Origin: Cordylochernes scorpioides
Lineage: Eukaryota > Arthropoda > Arachnida > Pseudoscorpiones > Chernetidae
Direction of reading: 5' to 3'
Length of the DNA stretch: 64,000 nucleotides
NCBI GenBank assembly: GCA_030710605.1
Contig: CP092872.1
Location: forward strand, 10,795,096-10,859,095
In this document: positions 40,946 to 51,949 of the stretch, one piece after another
How the letters are laid out: each line of letters opens with the position of its first letter
Position numbering within the stretch: position 1 is the first letter of the stretch
Notes under the pieces: generated by a model
The model's database searches: none
What the model was told of the DNA's origin: nothing
The model's input: only the letters and a program-made list of their open reading frames with translations
Program-made: the position numbers and the translations under genes

Positions 40946-42465
40946 CACTCATGGACAAAACTTAAGGAAGTTGTATCTTTTAGCATGTATATCGGGATTC
41001 AGAAAATAACTCTGAATGATACACTCATGGACAAAACTTAAGGAATTTGTACCTTTTAGCATGTATATCGGGATTCAGACAATAACTCTGAAAGATACAC
41101 TCATGGACAAAACTTAAGGAAGTTGTACTTTTTATCATGTATATCGGGATTCAGACAATAACTCTGAAAGATACACTCATGGACAAAACTTAAGGAAGTT
41201 GTACTTTCTATCATGTATATCGGGATTCAGACAATAACTCTGGAAGATACACTGATGGACAAAACTTAAGGAAGTTGTATTTTATCATGTATATCGGGAT
41301 TTAGACAATAACTCTGGAAGATACACACATAGACAAAACTTAAGGAAGTTGTACCTTTTAACATGTATATCGGGATTCAGACAATAACTCTGAAAGATAC
41401 ACTCATGGACAAAATTTAAGGAAGTTGTACTTTTTATCATGTATATCGGGATTCAGACAATAACTCTGAAAGATACACTCATGGACAAAACTTGAGGAAG
41501 TTGTACCTCTTAGCATGTATATCGGGATTCAGACAATAACTCTGAAAGATACACTCATGGACAAAACTTAAGGAAGTTGTACCTCTTAGCATTTATACCG
41601 GGATTCAGACAATAACTCTGAAAGATACACTCATGGACAAAACTTAAGGAAGTTGTACTTTTTATCATGTATATCGGGATTCAGACAATAACTCTGAAAG
41701 ATACACTCATGGACAAAACTTAAGGAAGTTGTATCTTTTAGCATTTATACCGGGATTCAGACAATAACTCTGAAAGATACACTCATGGACAAAACTTAAG
41801 GAAGTTGTACTTTTTATCATGTATAGCGGGATTCAGACAATAACTCTGAAAGATACACTCATGGACAAAACTTAAGGAAGTTGTATCTTTTAGCATTTAT
41901 ACCGGGATTCAGACAATAACTCTGAAAGATACACTCATGGACAAAACTTAAGGAAGTTGTACCTTTTAGCGTGTATATCGAGTTTCAGACAATAACTCTG
42001 AAAGATACACTCATGGACAAAACTTAAGGAAGTTGTACTTTTTATCATGTATATCGTGATTCAGACAATAACTCTGAAAGATACACTCATGGACAAAACT
42101 TAAGGAAGTTGTATCTTTTAGCATGTATATCGGAATTTAGACAAAAACTCTGAAAGATATACTCATGGACAAAACTTGAGGAAGTTGTACTTTTTATCAT
42201 GTATATCGGGATTCAGACAATAACTCTGAAAGATACACTCATGGACAAAACTTGAGGAAGTTGTACTTTTTATCATGTATATCGGGATTGAGACAATAAC
42301 TCTGAAAGATATTTAATACACAGTGACTTTTATTGAAGAAATACGAGATAACCAAATATGAACAAAATTGCTTTTGTCTCCTTCAAAAAAAAACAAAAAC
42401 AATAATAGATGACCAAGACATTAAAGAATTTCCACGTCTTCCAGTTTTGTCCACACACATGAGAG
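40946..42465 (+). mobile_element. MITE expanded by about eighteen 76-bp terminal repeats
   Basis: Same unit as at 37,264, about eighteen copies from 40,946 to 42,310, then one copy of the MITE interior (tttattgaagaaatacgaga, ataaccaaatatgaacaaaa) and a degraded right end (ccagttttgtccacacacat). Sub-variants (tttttatcatg versus ttttagcatg; tataccggg versus tatatcggg) recur in blocks, suggesting multi-unit amplification steps. Confidence 0.9.
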
Positions 42466-42903
42466 TAAATATCTCAAACTTTTAAAAAATGAAGAATAGT
42501 ATAGAACACTGATCAAGTAGAAATTGAAAAAGAGATCTCTGAAGAAATTTCTTAATTATTTTCACTATTAGAATGAAAATATTTTCAAGTAAAATCAAAG
42601 CCGATCATATTTGAAAATATGCAAACTTAGAATTCTGTATCATCTCTGAGTAATGACTGATACTCCCATATGTAAAATTGTCCAGTTTTCCACCTATTTA
42701 CTAAAGACCTCCTTAAATACTAGAGAAATCGTTGGATATATAATTAAAACTTATATACCCCAAATATTATCCTCCTTATTTAAAACTAAAGATAGTGTTG
42801 TGCAAATTGCATTTAATCGAGCCTCAGCATTTCGCAAAAAGAAGCCAAAAGGGGATTTCCTCTTGTAGAACCAACTATCCTTATGGACACCGAAAGTGAA
42901 ATA
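42466..42903. other. AT-rich noncoding stretch
   Basis: A 71-codon frame at 42,653-42,868 has no recognisable domain. Confidence 0.4.
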
Positions 42904-43095
42904 CAAGGTTGTCCCAAAATTTCGTAAACACTTGTAAAAAAATGAAATACCAATATTTTTCGCCGTTATGTATAATGTTTTTGTATTATGTATAAAGTAA
43001 TTGTATTATTATGTATTCGCCGTAATAATATTATTCGTCAAAAGTAATAATAAAAACAAAGATTTAAGAAAAACACGAAATTTTGGACCAACCTT
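42904..43095. mobile_element. TIR element, single-unit relative of the 75-bp satellite element
   Basis: The left end caaggttgtcccaaaatttc and the right end gaaattttggaccaacctt are inverse. The interior holds about one and a half units of the 75-bp sequence (ttcgccgttatgtataatg, tattatgtataaagtaattg, tattcgccgtaataatat). This shows the unexpanded form of the element that spans 53,250-60,245. Confidence 0.8.
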
Positions 43096-43105
43096 ATATA
43101 TCCAA

Positions 43106-44118
43106 ATCTGAGTTAATTGCTGATGTCACTGACCAATCTGCTGAAGGTCTAACTGATAAATCTCCATTACCATTCAGGAATCATATATCGATTGGAGAAC
43201 ATTTGTGTGTGTGTGTGTGTGAACTGCAATTATATGCTTTCTATAAATGTAATCACACAAAAACTTTTTTTTAAAAGGAAACTTAAGGTTCCCTTGCTGT
43301 AGAAGACTTCCAGTATTTATTAAGTCAAATCTCGTACATCCCAGCATATTCATTGCCTCTGTACTCGTACTTATACTGGCACGTCCCTTCACCACCTCAC
43401 AACGTCTATAAGCATTAGAGCAAAATCTTTCTAAAATTTAACCTACTTGCCAATAAATATACATCCATTTCTCTCTTTCTCTCTCCTCTGGATCTTCAGG
43501 CATGGCTGTTCGGCATCGGCCTCCATCCCGAAGCAGTGAAAATAACAAGTGTGGCGAAGGCTACCATCTAAAAGTACCATCTTGGTCTTGAGGTAGGTAA
43601 CACCAGCCATCACATCGATCTGCCCACTCTGTGAACTCTGGTGGTCAATCGGTGGCGGAGTCTTTCCCGCGGTGGGCGCTACCAATGACGACTTGTATAT
43701 ATATTTATCTATATTATCAATTATTTTATATATTTATATCTATTTATTCATATATTTATCATTATATAACCTTATTTATTTATTCATATTTATATTTATT
43801 CTGTATTTAACCTTATATAATCTTATATGAACATTGAAAAAGAGTAGTTTTATCACAATCTATCTATCTCGATCCCCATTAAGTTTATTGCTACTATTAA
43901 AACAACACCCGCGGGGGGGATGTCCGATCACACCTTCCTGCGGTGTTCTCTGGACCCTTGAAGTATTTGACCAAATTCTGGTTCAAAGTGACTAACGTGG
44001 CAACGGCATCCATTTTCCAATGAAGAGTATGGACACGGCAACAACAACAAAGCAACATCCACATTAAGATCTACACGATGCCCATTTATCAAAGTATACT
44101 TGGGAATGTGAAACCAAA
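43106..44118. other. Intergenic stretch
   Basis: Contains a (GT)n run at about 43,205-43,221, a GC-richer part at 43,480-43,690 with an 80-codon minus frame that I do not recognise, and ATTT-rich repeats at 43,700-43,830. No gene supported. Confidence 0.4.
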
Positions 44119-44120
44119 TA

Positions 44121-44296
44121 CAGTTAAACCTGTCTATAGCGCCCCCTCTTCGGACTCACAAAAATAGGGTGCTATAGAGAGGGGGTGCTATAGACATGTC
44201 ACTTTTAATGTAAATTGCATCGTACTACATATTTAAAATCGGGTGATATAGAGAGGAAGGCGCTATTTAGAGGGGGTGCTATAGACAGGTTAACTG
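44121..44296. mobile_element. pogo/Tigger-like MITE
   Basis: CAGTTAAACCTGTCTATAGC at the left and its reverse complement (gctatagacaggttaactg) at the right, with TA on both sides. The internal blocks gagagggggtgctatagac and gagaggaaggcgcta are partial repeats of the ends. 176 bp, no ORF. Confidence 0.85.
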
Positions 44297-44367
44297 TATT
44301 AACTTACATAAAATAATATGAAAAAACAATAGAAAAAAATAAAAGATAAGTGGGTCAGGTGTTGATA

Positions 44368-45492
44368 TCTATATATATAAAATTCAATGTCTGTGTGTCT
44401 GTCTGTCTGTCTGTCTGTGTGTGTGTCCTCTATAGATTCAAAAACCATACATCCAATCCCCGTGAAATTTTGGGATATTATTAGGTATATCACCGGGAAG
44501 GTTTACGAAAAATAATTTCATGAATATCTTTAATATCCTTAGAGTTATTTGCAGATTTGTAGCTTTAACTCGCAAGCAGCGCCACCATTGAGACGGAGAT
44601 AGGCTTTTTCAAGAGGGGGAGTAATGTTAGGAGAGAGGAGCGCGTCTCGAGGCGGGTGCTCACGTGTCACTGTTAAAAACCTATTTGTTTTGGCTACATC
44701 TTTTCCCGTGGACTTAACGATAACTTTTCTAAAACTTATTTCAAATTTCATGTATAATTATTTTTACATCATTTAGTTTAGTATAATTATTTACTATAAT
44801 TTCCTATCGTTCAATTATTATACTTTTTGTTCTTAAAGATTATTTAAGACAATAATCTTTAATATTAGAAAGTTCTTTGCCTAAGTTTGGAGTGGGGCAG
44901 ACCCCGTGCGAGAATGGATTCGCCCGGCCGCCGACCGACAGTCAAAGTACCCACCGACCAATCAGGGCAGAGTTGGTGACACAGCTATGCCAAGTAGACA
45001 AGAAAAAAAGCCTCGCGGGAGCTTGCCCAAGATGACCTCCGGGAACTTCGTCCATCTTCCATAAACGACCATGAATTTATTCAACCTTATCGAGTATTTT
45101 TCAAGGGACCGGGAAAAAATGTTCACTAGATAAAACGATGATTTTGTAATGTAGAAAATTAGGAAAGACAAAATTCAGAATGACACGGCACACAGGGACC
45201 GGGAAAAAATGATCACTTTATCAGTTTCAAATTATCAAAATATATCTATTTCTTTTTATAAGTCTATAGAGAATTGTTTTAACAAATGTTCGTTAGACAG
45301 ACCTTTACTCGGGTACCGATTAATATTGAATTTATTCAACTTATCGAGTATTTTTCAAGGGACCGGGAAAAATGTTCACTTTATCGAGAGATTCGTTAGA
45401 CAAACCTTTACTCGGGTAAAACACGGGCAAATGTTCGTTAGACAAACCTTTACTCGGGTAAAACCTCGGGCGAAGCCGGGTACGTCCGCTAG
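44368..45492 (+). mobile_element. Non-autonomous Helitron inserted in a foldback element
   Basis: The 5' end TCTATATATATAAAATTCAA is followed by a (tctg)n run, a common Helitron start. The 3' end has cgggcgaagccggg and then CTAG. It sits between A and T, as Helitrons do. The left flank (aaaagataagtgggtcaggt) and right flank (ttaaaaataaaaaaggcatc) are the adjacent parts of the 47,787 foldback family, so the uninterrupted relative gives the empty site. 1.1 kb, no Rep/helicase. Several ttcgttagacaaacctttac repeats lie near the 3' end. Confidence 0.8.
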
Positions 45493-45602
45493 TTAAAAAT
45501 AAAAAAGGCATCACTGACCACGAGCACATGGCGCTCTGCTATCTAAAAAAGCACATGTGCTCGTGGTCAGGAGATGCATTTTTTATTTTTAATAAAACAA
45601 TA
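45493..45602. repeat. Foldback element fragment, right of the Helitron
   Basis: ctgaccacgagcacatggc and agcacatgtgctcgtggtca form a palindrome flanked by aaaataaaaaagg and ttttttatttttaa. Together with 44,338-44,367 it is a shorter relative of the 47,787-48,040 foldback. Confidence 0.65.
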
Positions 45603-46673
45603 TTCAGGGAAGAAGAAGGTATATTTCAAAGAGACACCAAGCAACAGCAGCGGTGTCCTACACCAACTGTAGATACCGCGATCAATATAACCCCCGCTTT
45701 AATCCAATAAACGCCAGCGAGGTAAACTCCTGCTCGAGGGCACAGCTCAGCGTCCAATTACCTTTCCTTCACCACGCTCTTAATTGGTGCCGAGTGGTGG
45801 TGTGTGATTGGTTCGCTGCTGGGGGATAATATAGTGGAGCCAGGGGCATGCTCATCACGTCACATAACATTAATGTTGTTGCAGAACTCCTTAAAGTCAA
45901 TGACACATCGCCCCTATGGTAATTTGTCACATGAGAATTCTTTACCAGAATGTAGAGCCTAGCCTGCTGGGGTATACTGGAGCTAGGGGCATACTCATCA
46001 CTCCACATAACACTAATTTTGTTTCAGAACTCCTTGAAATCAATGGCACACCGCCCCTATATCACCCTGTTCCATGAGATGTCTTTACCAGAATGTAGAG
46101 CCTACACGAGCTACCTGATTCTTCATCTACGTCTGAACAACGACCTTCTAGCCTTCACATTTTTGTGTCTTTGCATATTTGTTCTTTGTATAGCACAATT
46201 TACATAGTTTAAATTTAACGTATTTATGCTATATATAGGACATATGTGTTAAGTTAAGTTAAGCAGTCCAGTCCAGCGTTAGGAATAGAGTAGTCTTGTT
46301 GACTTAAACATCTTTTGCTACTGTAGCTTTTAGCTTGACAAATAAATAATATTTTCTCAAGTATAAGAGTGGTTTCGTGGCCCAGAGCAACACGACACAC
46401 ATTCTAGAAGCTTTGTCAGATATTTCCCTCTATATCTAGCGATATTTCATATAATTAAAAATATATAATATGTGAGTTGTTAAGTATTCACAAGTATTCT
46501 CATGAAGATTAAGTTTGCCTGGCTGGTATTCATAGTTCTTAGAATTAAGAGACACAAGTATTCTTTTTACTTGGTATATTATATACAAAACTTTAACCCT
46601 CGAAATATATAGTGGAACAAACTTATATTTGCATATTTATCTTCTAAATGTACAAAAAAAAACTGAATCTATT
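45603..46673. other. Intergenic stretch
   Basis: Contains two diverged direct copies of a block with ggagccaggggcatgctcat, cacataac and ccagaatgtagagcct (45,835-45,960 and 45,978-46,103). No domain or known family recognised; possibly an LTR-type remnant. Confidence 0.35.
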
Positions 46674-46879
46674 TATACTTCATAGGCAAAACATGAGAAA
46701 GTTGTACCTTATAGCATGTATATCGGGATTCAGACAATAACTCTGAAAGATATTACAGTGACATTTATTGAAGACACACCAGATGACCAAGTATGAAAAG
46801 AATCGCCTCTTTCTCCCTCAAAAGACAGATGACCGGAGATATAAAAGACAATTACTTCCTTAAGTTTTTCCATGTTTAT
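46674..46879. mobile_element. MITE (76-bp TIR family), single-unit copy
   Basis: acttcataggcaaaacatga, gaaagttgtaccttatagca, tttattgaagacacaccaga, gatgaccggagatataaaag and cttccttaagtttttccatg. Degenerate TIRs. Confidence 0.75.
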
Positions 46880-47084
46880 GTAACAATTTTGATTAGCTCT
46901 CTTCTGTTGTGTGAGCATAATTAACTTGGTTGACCTTGCGTAGTTCATTTATGTCATCGTAGCGTATGTAAATATGGGACACCACAGATTGTGGGCCAAT
47001 GGCGGCCCGAGGAGATATCGCCGAACTTATCTTGTAGATGTTATCTAGTGATGTTAGTTAATGCTGTTAAATACTGTATGATTA
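46880..47084. other. Short spacer
   Basis: No feature recognised. Confidence 0.4.
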
Positions 47085-47235
47085 AAACTATTTTTGAAAT
47101 GTATAATTATTTTCAAATAAAACAATTTTCTACCGCCCTTACTGCAACGATAATATAATGGGAGGGCCTGGCTCATCAGTTGTGAACCCACCCAGCGGTT
47201 TCGCCAGTTTAATCTACCATACCCCTGTAATATTG
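47085..47235 (+). repeat. SINE-like dispersed repeat
   Basis: caattttctaccgcccttac, atgggagggcctggctcatc, acccacccagcggtttcgcc and tctaccatacccctg. Near-complete. Confidence 0.7.
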
Positions 47236-47786
47236 AACATTGGGCTCTTTTCCCTTCATACTGATACTGAAGCTAACCTCTCTGAAAGAGTATTTCAAAA
47301 AAACTATGGACATAAACTCTGAGCACAATAGAAATACTTATAATTATAAATATATAAAATGCTTCGAGCAATTACTCTTCCGTAAAATATTTTATCCCAT
47401 CTTTGAAAGTTGAATTGAAACAATTCCACACTAGTAAACACAATTTCAACTTTATTACTTTATGAATAAAATATTTTTTAACTCTCTTTTTATCCTCTAA
47501 GAACTAAGAAAAAAGCTCAAATTAAAATTTAACAACTGTGATCTGAAACTAAATTGTATCCACCGAATTTATAGTTAATAAAATTTTCAAAGTCGAACTC
47601 TCTGGTCATAATATCAGAATCATAAATAATAGTTTAAGCTTAATCACCAATATAGGCCTATTTAAAACTATTAATAATAGAAATTCATCAAGAATAATTG
47701 ATAATAAAAATACAAGGGGTTTATAGGATTATTTGTTAGTTGAAAGTTTGTTTAGAAAACATATATGTATGAAAAAATTAAAGATA
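47236..47786. other. AT-rich noncoding stretch
   Basis: Nothing recognised. Confidence 0.5.
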
Positions 47787-48040
47787 AAAAGGTCAGGTGT
47801 TGAATTCAAAAATAAAATGGCATCTCCTGACCACGAGCACATGTGCTTTTTAGATGGCAGAGCGCCATCTGGTGGAACAGAAATCAACTAAACATTGATT
47901 TAACCTGTTCCCTGATGTTTATTTCAATGATTAGTTGATTTCTGTTCCACCCGATGGCGTTCTGCCTTCTGTAAAGCACATGTGCTCCTGGTCAGGATAT
48001 GCCATTTTTATTTTTGATTTCAACACCTGACCTTTTTATC
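47787..48040. mobile_element. Foldback element, full length
   Basis: Arms: ataaaaaggtcaggtgttga, atggcatctcctgaccacga, agcacatgtgctttttagat, ggaacagaaatcaacta and their reverse complements ending cacctgacctttttat. About 115-bp arms, short loop. Relatives at 12,355 and 44,338/45,493. Confidence 0.8.
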
Positions 48041-48111
48041 TTTTTTTTTTTCTTTCATTTTTTCATATATGTGTGTATATGCATGTGTGTGTGTGCATAT
48101 GTGTGCGTATG
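48041..48111. repeat. TG/TA-rich microsatellite
   Basis: tatgtgtgtatatgcatgtg and gtgtgtgcatatgtgtgcg. Confidence 0.7.
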
Positions 48112-48452
48112 GCTACATCACAAAACCAATCTCCTCCTTTACCGGTCCCAAGCCCGGATGAAAAAGGAGGAGGGGGAGCAGTAACAAGCTCACTAAAAAA
48201 CCTGGGTTTAGCTGGCCCGGCTGATAGTACCCTGTAAGGGCTCCTGATCCAGGTATACAGGATAAGCAGCGTTTGTACTCCATGCTAGGAGCGGCTGCAC
48301 ATGGCGTCTGTTCCTCATGTCAGAGGCGCCCATTTCTTTTGGAGCTAAGTCGGCCTGCCACTGAGTAGTGCTCCCAGTCTTAATGACAAAGGCAGACGCA
48401 TTCTACTTCACCCAGTGTGGAGATAAGAAAGAAGAAGAAGAAGAAGATAAAA
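48112..48452 (+). mobile_element. Non-LTR retrotransposon 3' end with (AAG)n tail
   Basis: GC-richer block with ggtcccaagcccggatgaaa, ctgatccaggtata, ttggagctaagtcggcctgc and cccagtcttaatgacaaagg, ending gaaagaagaagaagaagaag. A shorter relative with the same 3' end lies at 63,225-63,400. The layout fits the 3' UTR of an RTE-like or similar LINE; no coding part remains. Confidence 0.6.
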
Positions 48453-48484
48453 CCAATGTTTTATTCAGTTCCAAACATTTCAGT

Positions 48485-48590
48485 AACTTTCTGTCACTCA
48501 CCACAGGTAAATGATTCATTTCAGAAATTATCATTCCCTCTGAAGAGACTCGCAGCAATTAACTGAAACTTTGGGAATTAAAAATTGGTT
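48485..48590 (+). repeat. PLE-like terminus, degraded
   Basis: cattccctctgaagagactc, gcagcaattaactgaaactt and gggaattaaaaattgg. CTGAAGA and GAAAC stand in hammerhead-like spacing. Confidence 0.4.
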
Positions 48591-48619
48591 GATGAATCTA
48601 TATTTTTTCCAAACATGAG

Positions 48620-49110
48620 GAAATTTACATAAACCCACACTTTAATGGTTTTCTATAACAAAAAATTCCCTTTTCTGTTTGAAAGTTAAAAAGCCCTCTT
48701 ACTGATATTGCTATATACATGTCGTAAACCCGGGTAAGCCAACAAGTGAGTTGGAAGCAGTCGGGGTTGAGTGGCAAAGCGTTCAGAGTGGGAAGTCCGC
48801 ACGGGACAGTAAGGACAAAGTTTGGGATCAAAAGACGCTCTCCTAGTACGTCTCAAGTGGCACCAGGACCAGGAGAAAGTTGAGGACTAACTGAGGAAAG
48901 CTCGGCGTCCTGCATGAAGCCGCGGAGGCAGGGAGGAATCAAATCGGCGGCCACGAGGGCCGCCGTGAGACCTAGCACTGAGTGGCCTGTCCGAAAATAT
49001 CCACTGTAACCTAACTAACTGTCAACATCCGAACCAACGCCCTTTTTGTCCCTCTATGGATCCTCCCCCGGGCGTCCGGTGGCAAGCTGGTGTCACTTTG
49101 AGACGACTAG
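48620..49110. other. GC-rich block of unknown origin
   Basis: About 400 bp of GC-rich sequence (gaagccgcggaggcagggag, cggcggccacgagggccgcc) in AT-rich surroundings. No frame supports a product. It may be a fragment of a GC-rich element such as the Tx1-like one at 53.6 kb, but I see no shared motif. Confidence 0.35.
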
Positions 49111-49214
49111 AAAAGACGTCATACTTTATTACTTACATATCACATTGTTTAAATCACGATATACATTATTTTAAATAACCAAAGCGGCATAACAGGATAT
49201 ATATATCCTCATTC

Positions 49215-49300
49215 CATCAACTTACAGTAATGCCTGTGAAGGATTATAAAGATACGAAAGCCTGTATTTTTCACGAATAAAGAAACGCATTTCTATTGTT
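49215..49300 (+). repeat. PLE-like terminus, degraded
   Basis: gtaatgcctgtgaaggatta, aagatacgaaagcctg and cacgaataaagaaacg. CTGTGAA, CGAAAGC and AATAAA. Confidence 0.4.
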
Positions 49301-49586
49301 AATATTCTTATTTAAGGATTTCCAACTAACCATTCTAACTAATACTCATATATATAACGTAAATTTTAACTATTGATTGCATTTAAGGAACACCAAAGTT
49401 GGTTAAGTAATATACAATATACAATATACAGATTTGCTATCATTCAGGTCTTATGTAAAACACTTAAATAAAACACTATTAATAGGATTATCTTTCTTTA
49501 TTAATTTCAGAGTAATTAGAAGGTTTATAAAACTAACAAGTACTAATCATTTATATCCAGATAGTTTTTAGCTTGGTTTTGACCGT
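49301..49586. other. AT-rich noncoding stretch
   Basis: Blocks here (ccaactaaccattc, acatttaaggaacacc, ggttaagtaat, atagatttgct-like, agtaattagaaggtttat) recur in order at 49,915-50,170, so 49,310-49,570 and 49,915-50,175 are a diverged direct duplication. Confidence 0.5.
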
Positions 49587-49700
49587 GTAGTAGAGCGGTC
49601 TAGAGATTAATTTGGCGAAACCGCTGAGAGGGTTCACTACTGATAAGCCAAGCCCTCTCTTTCAATGACTCATATCATTGCAGTAAGGTCTGTAGAAGTA
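49587..49700 (-). repeat. SINE-like dispersed repeat, minus orientation
   Basis: gagcggtctagagattaatt, tggcgaaaccgctgagaggg, actgataagccaagccctct and cattgcagtaaggtctgtag. Confidence 0.65.
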
Positions 49701-50430
49701 ATATTTGATGATATTCAAAAGAAACGCATTGCCAGTATATTTATTTGTGTAAAATTTTAAGAATAATTAGAAGTTTAAAACAAGTACTAATCATTTATTT
49801 CGAAATAGTTTATAACTCGGTTTTAGACGAAAAATTCCCGTTTCTGTTTAAAAGCCCTTCTACTGACATTGCAATATAGATTAAGTTAATTAACCAAAGC
49901 GACATAACAGCATTTCCTACTAACCATTCCAACTAATACTATCGTATAACATAAATTCAACTATTAATTACATTTAAGGAACACCAAGTTTGGTAAGTAA
50001 TTCGCCATTTTGAATTCGCCAATATATAGATTTGCTTTCATTACGTTTTTCATGCAAAAACTCTTAAATGAATATCTATTAATCGGATTCTTTCTTAATT
50101 ATTTACAGAATAATTAGAAGGTTTATTTAACTAATCATTACTAATCATTTATTTCGAAATAGATTTTAACTTGTTTTTGACCTTTTCTATGTAAAAAAAA
50201 AACGTCTTTTTTTTTGTTGTTTTTTGGTCCGAGAATATTTGGCATATTCCCCTATAGTTTCAAACTCCAAGCATATCAATTCCTTATTTATATATTTACT
50301 TAATATCTTTCTAATTATAAAATAATCATAACTAATGCAAATACTCATTTTCATAATTTATTCCGCAAATATGTAAATAGTTATATGTATATATTATCTT
50401 TTTATCCATTGTACCTGCATTATAGTACCA
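49701..50430. other. AT-rich noncoding stretch with duplicated segment
   Basis: Contains the second copy of the duplication noted at 49,301. No gene. Confidence 0.5.
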
Positions 50431-50520
50431 AGTTTGATGCTGTAATCACGCCTGTAGAAGGTTTTTTGCCCGAAAGCTTGCTTTAATATATTTCTATTAA
50501 AAGAAACTCTTCTTCTTTTA
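50431..50520 (+). repeat. PLE-like terminus
   Basis: cacgcctgtagaaggttttt, tgcccgaaagcttgcttt and ctattaaaagaaac: CTGTAGA core and CCCGAAAGC as in PLE A. Confidence 0.5.
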
Positions 50521-51139
50521 TTTCGTCTTTTCGTCTAAATATTTTTGTAAAAATAGAATTTTAATCCTTTTATAATGAGATCCAATTGAAAGAGCGTAAT
50601 TAATTCTAAATTGTGTGCGGAAGGAATATAAGGAATATTTATTTAGCGTTAATTTGTTCCTATACAAATAAATTACATAATATATATAGAGGTAAATTTA
50701 CTAAATGATTCAATAAAATAGTGGTCAAATATTATCATATACTTTGTGTGGTAATATCTTACTAACCGACATTTTGTCAGTGAGCTACAGTTAATCATAT
50801 TTGCACAGTAAAACATGCTAAAAAACACAAAGTCGAGATTTTTTATTTTTAAAATAACCCAAAGATATATGCAAAATAGTAAAAGAACAAATGGATATGC
50901 AAATAAATGCTAATAATCAATATAGAAATCAATATATTAATCAAAATGTGCATGAATAAAACTTTTAAAACACGTAAAATTTATATATATGACTTATCTC
51001 TCTGTAAAATATCTGTATTTATAAAATATTTCGAAATAAAAATAATAATTAGATTCTATTTATAAAAAAAAAACAAGCAAAATATTTAGACATTTCGCTT
51101 CCGTGGTTTTTCTTCTATACAAGAAATGATTCTATTTAG
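50521..51139. other. AT-rich noncoding stretch
   Basis: Nothing recognised. Confidence 0.5.
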
Positions 51140-51252
51140 AGCAAAATTGTTTATTCTTACTACGATAGAAAATATAGAGATGGCCTGACTCATCAGTAAT
51201 AAACCCTCCTAGCGGTTTCGCCAGTTCAATCGACCATACTGATATTGTATAT
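51140..51252 (+). repeat. SINE-like dispersed repeat
   Basis: gagatggcctgactcatcag, taataaaccctcctagcgg, tttcgccagttcaatc and gaccatactgat. Confidence 0.65.
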
Positions 51253-51464
51253 ATGTATTTATTATTGAATTAGGCTAATCTACTTATATAGCCAGTTATT
51301 TTAAAAATATTCTTATAGCTGAAGGAAAATATGAATAGGCCTTTGTTCCTCCCAACTTATAGAATTAAGATCGGCCCGTAGAGAGAGATTGAAACTACTT
51401 TATTCCACAACAAAGACAATATGAGGTTATATAAGGTTATATTACAGTATAAATCATTTTATTC

Positions 51465-51940
51465 GTGATCGAACGTTGTGGCCCACTGTACGTATTCAAT
51501 ATACAGTTACGAGCGTCATGCGTTCTTCATCTCTTAATTCTTCAGTTTTCATCTCTGTCACCGTTTGCTTTTTTTTTTTGGAATGGCGCTCTCCTATTGG
51601 TTGGCTACGATCACGCCACCTTTGCCCCCCCCCCCCCCCCCCATCATGCCCTCCCCCCCCACTTGCTTTTTCGTTTTTGTAACTATTGTGTTGGAGCGGG
51701 TCGCTCCTTAAATAAATGTATATTAAGAGTTAATAACTAAATGGAATCCTCTCTTTCTTTTTCCCAGTAAGAGACGCCTACGGAAGTCAACAGTACATAG
51801 ACAGATAAAGCACATAGGCTATAGTTATTAACTAATATATGCATATATTTAAGGCGCCAATTTATAATTGTAACAAATAGTATTTGAATAAAAACATTCA
51901 ATCGGGTAAAACACGTGCATTGCCCGGGTCATTCGGCTAG
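51465..51940 (+). mobile_element. Non-autonomous Helitron, 3' terminus at 51,940
   Basis: Ends with a GC hairpin region (cattgcccgggtcattcgg) and CTAG followed by T. The body matches the 12,497-12,945 copy in opposite orientation, including long C runs at about 51,625-51,660. Left edge uncertain. Short frames here (91 and 68 codons) are not credible genes. Confidence 0.7.
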
Positions 51941-51949
51941 TTACATCCC

